64,000 nucleotides of DNA from Poseidonibacter lekithochrous (lineage in GTDB: Bacteria; Campylobacterota; Campylobacteria; Campylobacterales; Arcobacteraceae), in NCBI RefSeq assembly GCF_018861145.1, contig NZ_JAHKQT010000013.1, positions 1 through 64,000 on the forward strand, given 5' to 3'. Made by a program: the position numbers and the translations under genes. The notes beneath the pieces were generated by a model, which was given only the letters and a program-made list of their open reading frames with translations, did not search any database and had not been told where the DNA came from. This document shows positions 1 through 8,559 of the stretch, piece by piece (position 1 is the stretch's first letter; the number at the start of each line of letters is the position of its first letter).

Positions 1-3000
1 TGTACCAACAGCAGTAAATGATAGTAAAACTGTTGAAGAGGGTAATACTTCTGGAATTAGTGGAAATGTTATTACAAATGATACAAAAGGAGCAGATGGT
101 GCTGCACTTAATGGCTTCACTTACAATAAAGAAGGTGGAGGAACAGAAACACTAATCTTTAGTGATGCTAATACAACATATACAAAAGATACACCAACAG
201 GAACATTAAAAGTTAACCAAGATGGTTCTTGGGAATTTACTCCAATATCTTCTGTTGATCATGATGATGATGAAACTCTAGGTAGTTTTAGTTATACACT
301 TATTGATGGTGATGGTGATATTTCAAATAGTGCTACAAATACTATAAGAGTAACAGATACAAATGCATCTGCTACAGGACCAGATAGTACACTTGATGAA
401 GATGACTTAACAGATGGAAGTAGTCCAACTCCCACTGATCTAATAGTTGAAAAAACTTTAGATATCACGAAAAGTCAAGATGATATAAGTGATATTAATT
501 TTGATGATGCAACGATAACAGGATTAGAAAATTTAAATTTAAAATCAAATGGTTTAGATATTTCTTATACTTTAAGTAACTTAAATCATACAATCACAGC
601 AAATAATGGCGAAAATAATATTTTTACTATCATACTTGGAAATACAGAAGATTCAACTGGTTTAACTCAAAAATACATATTTACTTTAATAGATACTATA
701 GATCATCCAAATGGAAGTGATGAGAATAATGTTAATTTACCATTTAGTTTTAATATTGCAGATATTGATTCAACAGTAGAAGGAACACCGTTTAATGTAA
801 CAATAATAGATGATGTGCCAACAGCAAATGATGAAATTGAATTAAGTGTTGTTGAAGGTAATATAGCACTAACTGTAATGAATAACCTTCTTGATAATGA
901 TGTAAAAGGTGCGGATAATTTATCAACAATTACAAGCTTTACTTATAAAAATGAGGGTGGTAATACTGTCTCAGGAATTTTTGGTTCTGCTATGGATACA
1001 CAATATGGTTCATTAACAGTAAATAGTGATGGTACATGGAGTTATACTTCAGATGCCACAGAAAATCATACTAATTCTGAAAGTTTAGCAGATAGTTTTA
1101 CATATTTGATTACTGATACTGATGGTGATACTTCAACAGCAACTCAGCTTATAAATGTAACTGATGGAGCAAATCCTACAATTGATAATTTAAATAATAC
1201 ACTTGTAAAAGTTTATGAAGGTGATGCAAAATCAACATTTAATGGAAGTGATGATTATAATGAATCAAATACGGATGCAAATAAATCAACAACTTTAACA
1301 CCTACTCATAAACTTGATTTTACAAAAGGTACAGATGATGCAGGGATTACATCTATTACTTGGGAAGGGATTACAGAGACTGTAACATCAACAGTTTCTG
1401 CAACTATAACAGATGATGATAAAGGAACACTTACTGTAAATTATGATGGAACATGGGAATATACACCACCTGCTACTTATATTCATGCTAATGGGGATGG
1501 TGTAAATAATTTTGAAACAACATTTAGTTATACAGTTACAGATACAGATACAGATGAAGTAACAACTGGAGCTCAAACTATTCAAGTAGATGATACTCTT
1601 GCTTCAATTACATCTACAACACCTTCAATATTAGATGAAGAAAATTTATCTACAGGTACAAATCCAAATACAAGTGAATTAACTAAATCTGGTGATATAA
1701 ATATTGATGTTAGTAACTTAAGTGGTGCTCATGATATTACTTTTGGAACGCAAAGTGATACTACTTTATTAAATACTGCGGTACCAGGTAGTACTTTATC
1801 TTCTTCAGGTGATGATATTTCATATGTAGTTTCTTCTGATGGATATACTTTAACAATGTATACAGGAATGGATAGTACACAAAATCATGTAATGGTTGTT
1901 ACAATAAATAACCCAACATCAGGGACACCAACATATACGGCAGTATTATCTGAAGCCTTTGACCATGAAACTTTACTTCTTGAAAATGGAAATTTAGAAT
2001 TTGATTTTAATATATTATTAACTGATGATGATAATGATGCAAATCCAAGTACTTTTAAAGTATCTATTATTGATGATACTCCATCTGATACACAAACTCT
2101 TACTGTAAATGAAGAGAGCGATACCGGAGTACATGATACGTCAACAACTATCAATACTAATGCAGATGCAACAGGAGGAGTAGGAGGAAATACAACAATA
2201 ACTACACAAGGAACGTATGGACATGCTGTTATAAATAGTGATGGTACTTTAACATATACACCAAGTTATGATGGCACTAACTCTATTGCTACAAACTATA
2301 GTGGGGAAGATACGGTTACTTATACAACTACTTTAGATGATGGTAGTACTAAATCTACAACTGTAACAGTTACTGTTAATCCAATTTCAGATGCTCCTGG
2401 TGTTACTGCTGATAATTCTATTGTATATACTCTTGAAGATACAGCTATTGCATTAGGTCTTAATGCACCGACTGTAACTGATGTAACAGATCAAAATAGC
2501 AGTGGAACAGCCGGAGATAATCCTGAGTTATTAGGTCTTATTACATTAAGTGGAATTCCTAGTGGTGTTGAACTTCAATATGGTTCATCTACATATACTT
2601 CAATAGGTAATGCGATTACAATTAAACTTAGTAATGGAAGTCATGTAAGTGATGTGAGTGGTGAAATATTAGAAATGACAATTGCTGAATTTGAAGCTCT
2701 AAAAGTTCTACCTATATCACAAGATGCAAATGACTTCACAGTAACTATGAGTGTTACAGAGTATGAAGTAGATGATAGTGGTGTCCAAATAACTGGAGTT
2801 GCAGGTGCTACGTCAACAACAACAGTTGATGTTGATGTCTTAGCTGTTACAGATCCAGTTGATATTAAGATAAATGGTTCTGATGTATCATATAAGGCTA
2901 CAGTAAATGAAGATAAAGCTTTAGATTTACAAGCTTTATTAAGTACAGAAGCATTTGCTGATTTAGATGGAAGTGAAAATAGAAGTATTGAAATAAGTGG

Positions 3001-6000
3001 TATTCCAAATGGTACAATGATAAATGGAACAACAATTACAGATGGTACGTATAGTATCCCATTAACTGGGTCTGCTAATGATACAATTCCTAGTTTATCA
3101 CTGACTCCACCACATAATTTTAGTGGTGATATTACAGGAATTACTATAAAACTTGTTGCACATGATACAGATACTGATAGTACACATGGGGATGGTACAA
3201 CAGGAACTACAACTACAAATGATGGAACAGTTGCTAATAGTATTATCTATGATACCTCTGATAGTGTAACTTTAAATATAACAGTTGAGCCAATAGCAGA
3301 TGATATTGCAGATATGAGTGCAAAAACTACAGATGAAGATACCGCAGCAACTTTCTTAAGTGATTTAGACTTAACAGATAAAGATACAGATGGAACTGAA
3401 AGCATTACAAAACTTGTAATTACTGGATTAGATGAAGGAAGTGTTATTGTTTACAATGAAGTTAGTACAACAATTGGAGTTGATGGAACTTTTACAATAG
3501 GTGATGGAACAAGTAATTTAGATATAACTACAATACAAGCCGCAACTATTCTTCCTCCTGCGCATAGTAGTAAAGATATGAGTATCACAGTAACTGCAAC
3601 AGTACAAGATGTAAATGATACTACTAGTACAATTGATTATTCAAAAACATTTGACCTTATTGTAAACCCAATCGCAGAAAGAACAGATAGTGATACAGCT
3701 GGAACAGTTGATAGTTGGGATATTATCACTCAAGGGAGTCATGAATATACAGCAAATGCAAGTGAAGATATATTCTTTGATTTAAATAATGCAGATAGCG
3801 GATTTGGTCTTTCTTTAACAAATGAAGATAGTGTCGAAACAACAACAGTATTATTTTCTCCAAAAGATGGAAGTGGTGCTGATTTAATTGGAACAACCTT
3901 TACATATGATGGAGGAACAACTGTATTTACATATAATGGTACAGCTATTGAAATTCCAAGTTCAGAACTTGCAAACTTACAAGTAAAAGCACCAGCAGAA
4001 TACAGTGGAAAACTAGTATTAACAACTGAAATTAAATCTATAGATTATGATGATGATAGTTCAGATCCTGAAGATGCAGATACTCAAACAAGTCCAGGAG
4101 ATACTTTAACTATTGTAGTTAATCCAGTAGCTGATGCTGTAACATTATCTATTAAACAATCATTTGGAAATGAAGATGCAGGAAGAGATGATGATGGAGT
4201 TTCTGGAATTGCTTTAAATATAGGTGTTTCTTCATCGGATAAAGATGGATCTGAAACTAATGCTTTAAAACTTAGTGATATTCCAGATGGAGCACAGATT
4301 TATTATGAGCGTGATTTAATTACAAAAGATAGCGCCAGTACTATACCAGGAATAACAGTAACTGATGATGTAGAAGGGAGTTGGACTCTTATAATTGATG
4401 AATATAATAATAATAATGATTTAAGATATGTACCAGAAGAACATTCAAATGAAAATATCGTATTAAATGTACAAGCAAAATCTACAGATTCTGTTAATGT
4501 AGATGGATCATTAATAACTGATACTTCAGCTTTTATTCCTACAGATGGTTTAGATATTCTAATAAAAGTTGAAGGTGTAGCAGATACACCAACTTATGCT
4601 ACACCTGTTTATGATAATAGTGTAGATGGTGTTCCCGATGATACATATAATGCTGTTGTAACAGAAGATACAAGTTCTATTTCTTTAAATACATTATTTC
4701 CAGAAGGTGAACCGAATTTTTCATCAGCTGACATATCAACAAATGGAGATATTTCAGAAACTCTTTTTGTAACGATTTCTGATTTACCAAGCGAATTTAC
4801 TATTACTGGAACAGATATTATTAAAATAGGTGATAATTGGGTGGTTGAAGCAAAAAACTTTGACAGTATTAAAGTTGCAGTTCCCAAAAATTATAGTGGA
4901 GAGATAAATCTTAATTTAAAACTTCAAACTATTGAAGATGATGGTGATAAGTTAGAAGATGTAGATCAGCCTGAAATTCCTTTAAAAATACTAGTTACTC
5001 CACACGCTGAAAGTACAGTAAATATCAGTGATTCACAAATTGAAGACTCAGGAGATAATGTACTTGACTTTAGTTTTAATCGAATAGATAGTGATGAAAA
5101 ACTTGAAAGTATTTGGATAAATACAGAAACAATTGATGCAGGTGTATCTCTTGTAACTACTCAAGGTACATTAGAAAAAACTTCAGAGGGAAGTCCTCAA
5201 TGGATAGAATTAGATGTAACAAATAATGAAGTAGAAACTGTTACAGCTAAACTTGATTCTTCATGGAATGACAAATCAGGGGAATATAACTTTGATATTA
5301 GATATAGTGTTTCTGATACTGTTGTAATAGATGGTGGTACAGCTTATACTGATCACCCAAGTGAGTATATTATGGAAACATATACAGTTACTGTAACTCC
5401 TGTTACAGATAATGCTGAATCATCTATTAGCACTATAAGCACTACAGATACAGATAAAGCAACAGTAAGTGGAAATGATACGGATGGATATACAGTTACT
5501 GCAGAAAAAACAGATGTAATAATAAAAGTACCATTTACTCTTGATTCAGTTTCTGATAAAGATGAAAGTGAACAAATTACCTCTATTACAATTTCAGGGG
5601 TTCCTGAAGGGGTTAGTGTGGTTAATGGAACTTATATGGGAGATATATTATCTAATACAGGAACTATTATTACTTCTGGTAAGTGGACTATTCCTGTTGC
5701 TGATGCTGATGCAATTCTTAATGCAGATGGTACATCAAATACAATTGAATTTGAAATTCATGGAGAAATAGTTAATTTCAATGATGAAACAACATTTGGA
5801 ACAATTTCTATTGATACAAAACATCAAGATTCTCCAGATACTGAACTCTCTAATACAGAGTTATTTACTTTAGAAATTACAGAGGATTTTGATGGAACTG
5901 CTGTAACAGAAGGGAATGAGACAGAAGATGAAAATAAAATTGAATTAATACCAAAAGAAAATGTACAACTTACAGAAGATACACCATTTAGTTTGAATAA

Positions 6001-8134
6001 TCTAGTAACAGCAACAGATATTGGAACACAAGGAGATGAAAGTAATTATGCTATTTTAGTTTCTAACTTACCAGATGGATATAATGTAGATGGAACAACA
6101 GAAACTAAAAATGTAGATGGAACTACTTATTATGTATTATATGGAAAAGGTGATGTAGATGATATAAATACATCACTTGCAAATATTACTGTAAATCCAA
6201 AAACAAATGAAAACACTTTAGATGTAGATAAAGTTGATTTGGATATTAAAGTAATAACATATACTAGTGAAACGAATCAAACTAGTTACACAGTAGATGG
6301 AACAGCTTTAGATGCTGAGATAGCACCTGTGAGTGATAAAACAAATATTGCTATATCTGGAAGTGATGTTGCAGAAAGCACAAATCCAAAAGCTCAAACA
6401 ATTACACTGGATTTAAGTAATAACGCAGATGGAACAAGAACAATTATAAAAGATGGAACAGTGTATGTTAAGTTTACAGAAGATTATACTGATACAAATA
6501 TTGAGATGGGTCTTATAACTTATAATGGTGTAAATATTAATACTTTGACTCCTGATGCTAACGGATATTATGCAATTACAGGCATTAATGATTTAGATAC
6601 TGATATATCATTTGAGTATACACCTCCTGCAAATTATTATGGAACATTAATGATAGACTCTAAAGTGACAACACAGGAAAATGTAAATGGTGCAACAGAT
6701 CAGAATGAAGACCCTTACTCAACGACTGAAATAGAATCAGTAGCAAGTAAAACTATAACTATCACTTCAGTAAATGATGGAATAACTCCATTTACACCAA
6801 CAATATCAGGTAATGAAGATGAAATTGCATTATTAAACTTTGGAGGAGGGGAATTAATTGACCCAACAGAGAAAATAATTGGTGCAAAACTAGAGGGTAT
6901 TCCTTTTGGCTATGAAGTCTCTTATGATGGTGAACCTGTAACTGGAACTATAATAGGTCAAGAAAATGGTGAATATATTTATGAATACAATTTTGATGTT
7001 TCATCAGTTGAAGAACTTCAAAAAATAGGAGTAAAAAAAATAGGAGTAGAAGACTTTAGTGGTGAAATCAGTGGAGTAACATTAAGTGTTACAAGTGGTG
7101 AACCTGGAAATGAAACTGCACAAGTTTCTGATTCTTTTAGTATTGTCTTTAATCCTATAGCAGATGCTATTAATATTAATGCAACAAAAACATTTGAAGA
7201 TGAATATGTATGGACAAATGTTAATTTAAATGCAAATGTTACAGATACGGATGGTAGTGAAACTTTTAATATTAGTTTTACTGCTGCTAATGGGGGAGAC
7301 TCATTAGATGATAGTATGTTATTTAAATATAAAGATGAAAGTAGTGATGCTAGTACAATAAGTTCAAGTTTCGATTCTGGAACGAAAACATGGACATTAA
7401 CTGGTATAGCATTTGATAAATTAAATGATATACAACTACTATATAAAGAATATAATGGCGATATTGATGTAATTGTTACTACTGTTGACAAATTAGGTTC
7501 TGTTACTGATGAACTGATTAATACATCTGATACATTTAATTTAAATTTAGCAACTTCTACAAATATTACTACAGGTGATGAAGATAATAAAATCACAACT
7601 TCAGATGCAGGTGTAACTGTAAATGCAGGAGGAGGAGCAAATAGTGTTACAGGTGGTACAGGCGATGATAATATTACTACAGGAGATGACGATGATATTA
7701 TTGATGCAGGATCTGGGGCTGATATTATTAACGCAGGAGCAGGAAATGATACTATAAAATATGATGGTCTTGATATAATTGATTCAGGAGTAGGAACTGA
7801 TACTTTGGCTTTTGATAGTGGATTAGATCTTGATTTTAGTACTTTAGGAAGTGATAATAGTAATAATATTATTAATAATATAGAAAAAATTGATTTATCA
7901 GAAAATGGAAATCATGCAATTACAGAATTAAGTTTACAAGATATTATTGATATGACTGATTCGAATAATATTTTACAAATATCAGGAGATTCTGGAGATA
8001 GTGTTAATTTAACAGATTCAGATAAAGCAGGTTGGACAGAATCAAGTCCAGGATCAGGAGAGTATACAAAAGATAGTAGTGGAACAACTGTTACATTAAA
8101 AATAGACACAGATATAACAACAAATATAATATAA
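1..8134 (+). CDS. Giant RTX/VCBS-type repeat adhesin, C-terminal part (LapA-like), open at left edge
   Basis: Reading frame 2 is open from base 2 to the stop at 8132-8134, so the gene starts left of the window; the GTG at 815 is internal. The visible ~2,710 residues are rich in Thr, Ser, Asp, Asn and Gly. They begin with VCBS-like modules (VPTA-NDE-type starts at 2 and 815), followed by ~130-150-residue beta modules that end in motifs such as NPISDAP (2377), VEPIADD, NPIAERT, NPVADAV and NPIADAI (~7150). Glycine-Asp RTX nonapeptides (GGTGDDNIT, GAGNDTIKY) at ~7620-7770 mark a calcium-binding type I secretion signal region. The downstream tolC, lapG/lapD-like, ABC and HlyD-type genes fit secretion and surface retention. 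The N-terminal retention module and any LapG cleavage site are outside the window. Confidence 0.9.
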   Translation, partial: VPTAVNDSKTVEEGNTSGISGNVITNDTKGADGAALNGFTYNKEGGGTETLIFSDANTTYTKDTPTGTLKVNQDGSWEFTPISSVDHDDDETLGSFSYTLIDGDGDISNSATNTIRVTDTNASATGPDSTLDEDDLTDGSSPTPTDLIVEKTLDITKSQDDISDINFDDATITGLENLNLKSNGLDISYTLSNLNHTITANNGENNIFTIILGNTEDSTGLTQKYIFTLIDTIDHPNGSDENNVNLPFSFNIADIDSTVEGTPFNVTIIDDVPTANDEIELSVVEGNIALTVMNNLLDNDVKGADNLSTITSFTYKNEGGNTVSGIFGSAMDTQYGSLTVNSDGTWSYTSDATENHTNSESLADSFTYLITDTDGDTSTATQLINVTDGANPTIDNLNNTLVKVYEGDAKSTFNGSDDYNESNTDANKSTTLTPTHKLDFTKGTDDAGITSITWEGITETVTSTVSATITDDDKGTLTVNYDGTWEYTPPATYIHANGDGVNNFETTFSYTVTDTDTDEVTTGAQTIQVDDTLASITSTTPSILDEENLSTGTNPNTSELTKSGDINIDVSNLSGAHDITFGTQSDTTLLNTAVPGSTLSSSGDDISYVVSSDGYTLTMYTGMDSTQNHVMVVTINNPTSGTPTYTAVLSEAFDHETLLLENGNLEFDFNILLTDDDNDANPSTFKVSIIDDTPSDTQTLTVNEESDTGVHDTSTTINTNADATGGVGGNTTITTQGTYGHAVINSDGTLTYTPSYDGTNSIATNYSGEDTVTYTTTLDDGSTKSTTVTVTVNPISDAPGVTADNSIVYTLEDTAIALGLNAPTVTDVTDQNSSGTAGDNPELLGLITLSGIPSGVELQYGSSTYTSIGNAITIKLSNGSHVSDVSGEILEMTIAEFEALKVLPISQDANDFTVTMSVTEYEVDDSGVQITGVAGATSTTTVDVDVLAVTDPVDIKINGSDVSYKATVNEDKALDLQALLSTEAFADLDGSENRSIEISGIPNGTMINGTTITDGTYSIPLTGSANDTIPSLSLTPPHNFSGDITGITIKLVAHDTDTDSTHGDGTTGTTTTNDGTVANSIIYDTSDSVTLNITVEPIADDIADMSAKTTDEDTAATFLSDLDLTDKDTDGTESITKLVITGLDEGSVIVYNEVSTTIGVDGTFTIGDGTSNLDITTIQAATILPPAHSSKDMSITVTATVQDVNDTTSTIDYSKTFDLIVNPIAERTDSDTAGTVDSWDIITQGSHEYTANASEDIFFDLNNADSGFGLSLTNEDSVETTTVLFSPKDGSGADLIGTTFTYDGGTTVFTYNGTAIEIPSSELANLQVKAPAEYSGKLVLTTEIKSIDYDDDSSDPEDADTQTSPGDTLTIVVNPVADAVTLSIKQSFGNEDAGRDDDGVSGIALNIGVSSSDKDGSETNALKLSDIPDGAQIYYERDLITKDSASTIPGITVTDDVEGSWTLIIDEYNNNNDLRYVPEEHSNENIVLNVQAKSTDSVNVDGSLITDTSAFIPTDGLDILIKVEGVADTPTYATPVYDNSVDGVPDDTYNAVVTEDTSSISLNTLFPEGEPNFSSADISTNGDISETLFVTISDLPSEFTITGTDIIKIGDNWVVEAKNFDSIKVAVPKNYSGEINLNLKLQTIEDDGDKLEDVDQPEIPLKILVTPHAESTVNISDSQIEDSGDNVLDFSFNRIDSDEKLESIWINTETIDAGVSLVTTQGTLEKTSEGSPQWIELDVTNNEVETVTAKLDSSWNDKSGEYNFDIRYSVSDTVVIDGGTAYTDHPSEYIMETYTVTVTPVTDNAESSISTISTTDTDKATVSGNDTDGYTVTAEKTDVIIKVPFTLDSVSDKDESEQITSITISGVPEGVSVVNGTYMGDILSNTGTIITSGKWTIPVADADAILNADGTSNTIEFEIHGEIVNFNDETTFGTISIDTKHQDSPDTELSNTELFTLEITEDFDGTAVTEGNETEDENKIELIPKENVQLTEDTPFSLNNLVTATDIGTQGDESNYAILVSNLPDGYNVDGTTETKNVDGTTYYVLYGKGDVDDINTSLANITVNPKTNENTLDVDKVDLDIKVITYTSETNQTSYTVDGTALDAEIAPVSDKTNIAISGSDVAESTNPKAQTITLDLSNNADGTRTIIKDGTVYVKFTEDYTDTNIEMGLITYNGVNINTLTPDANGYYAITGINDLDTDISFEYTPPANYYGTLMIDSKVTTQENVNGATDQNEDPYSTTEIESVASKTITITSVNDGITPFTPTISGNEDEIALLNFGGGELIDPTEKIIGAKLEGIPFGYEVSYDGEPVTGTIIGQENGEYIYEYNFDVSSVEELQKIGVKKIGVEDFSGEISGVTLSVTSGEPGNETAQVSDSFSIVFNPIADAININATKTFEDEYVWTNVNLNANVTDTDGSETFNISFTAANGGDSLDDSMLFKYKDESSDASTISSSFDSGTKTWTLTGIAFDKLNDIQLLYKEYNGDIDVIVTTVDKLGSVTDELINTSDTFNLNLATSTNITTGDEDNKITTSDAGVTVNAGGGANSVTGGTGDDNITTGDDDDIIDAGSGADIINAGAGNDTIKYDGLDIIDSGVGTDTLAFDSGLDLDFSTLGSDNSNNIINNIEKIDLSENGNHAITELSLQDIIDMTDSNNILQISGDSGDSVNLTDSDKAGWTESSPGSGEYTKDSSGTTVTLKIDTDITTNII
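7621..7770 (+). repeat. RTX calcium-binding nonapeptide repeats in the adhesin
   Basis: This stretch encodes consecutive Gly/Asp-rich nonapeptides (GGTGDDNIT, then GDDDDIIDA, GSGADIINA and GAGNDTIKY), the parallel beta-roll pattern of RTX proteins. They lie about 120 residues before the C-terminus, where type I secretion substrates carry their export signal. Confidence 0.85.
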
Positions 8135-8144
8135 GGAATATTAA

Positions 8145-8399
8145 ATGAGTTTAAGAAAACTATTAGTTTTAACAATATTATTAGGTGCAACACTTAGTTT
8201 AAATGCAGGAATGATTGCTTCAATTACAGGTCCAAATGTACTTAAAAGTGAATATGATAGTAAAAAAGAAAGAGGAATTATTATTGACCAAGATGTTGAT
8301 GGTGATGGAATAATTGATAGTAAAGATAATTGTTTAGAAACAAATCCTTGTAAAGGTGAAGGTTGTATTAAAGAAGAAGCAAAAGTAGTTCAAAAGTAA
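8145..8399 (+). CDS. Small secreted protein with a thrombospondin type 3-like calcium motif
   Basis: This is an 84-residue protein with a hydrophobic signal peptide (about residues 1-22, cleavage near NAG). An Asp-rich motif follows at residues ~48-65 (DVDGDGIIDSKDNC), typical of TSP3-type calcium loops, then more Cys residues (NPC, GEGC). The ATG follows an AAGGAATA ribosome site, and the gene starts 10 bases after the adhesin stop, so the two are probably cotranscribed. The Asp/Cys segment resembles the C-terminus of the next gene product (TolC-like). The function is unknown; a periplasmic or outer-membrane accessory role in adhesin handling is an inference. Confidence 0.75.
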   Translation: MSLRKLLVLTILLGATLSLNAGMIASITGPNVLKSEYDSKKERGIIIDQDVDGDGIIDSKDNCLETNPCKGEGCIKEEAKVVQK

Positions 8400-8441
8400 G
8401 TAGTAGTTCTAGATTCAGACACAAAATATAGCAAAATCATA

Positions 8442-8481
8442 TTAGGAAAATAGCATACTTATTGTATGTTATTTTTTCTAA
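8442..8481 (+). terminator. Putative hairpin terminator after the small TSP3 gene
   Basis: Arms at 8442-8458 and 8464-8481 pair with two G-U wobbles and one bulge around a 5-base loop (TTATT), and a T-rich run lies in the 3' arm. It has few GC pairs, so it may be only a partial terminator. Confidence 0.45.
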
Positions 8482-8490
8482 GTCATAAAA

Positions 8491-8496
8491 TATAAT
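8491..8496 (+). promoter_or_regulatory. -10 element (TATAAT) for the tolC-lap operon
   Basis: A consensus TATAAT lies after the hairpin and 64 bases before the tolC-like start, which would give a leader of about 57 bases containing the palindrome at 8523-8550. No clear -35 box is visible, as is common in Campylobacterota sigma70 promoters. Confidence 0.5.
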
Positions 8497-8522
8497 ACTT
8501 TCTTATATATATATTCAAGTAC

Positions 8523-8550
8523 TTTTTGATATTATTAATAATATCAAAAA
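8523..8550. repeat. Perfect 28-bp palindrome abutting the tolC ribosome site
   Basis: Fourteen bases (TTTTTGATATTATT) are followed directly by their exact reverse complement. The palindrome touches the AAGG ribosome site at 8550-8553, and the ATG is at 8560. It could be an operator for a dimeric regulator or a leader hairpin controlling ribosome access. Confidence 0.8.
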
Positions 8551-8559
8551 AGGAAATAA

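Noticed and set aside
815-817. GTG as start of the adhesin
   Set aside because: The frame is open upstream to the window edge with the same module type, so this codon is internal.
7018-7596. Long open frame (192 residues) on the minus strand inside the adhesin
   Set aside because: It is antisense to the repeat-rich adhesin, has skewed hydrophobic composition caused by the opposite strand, and lacks a ribosome site.
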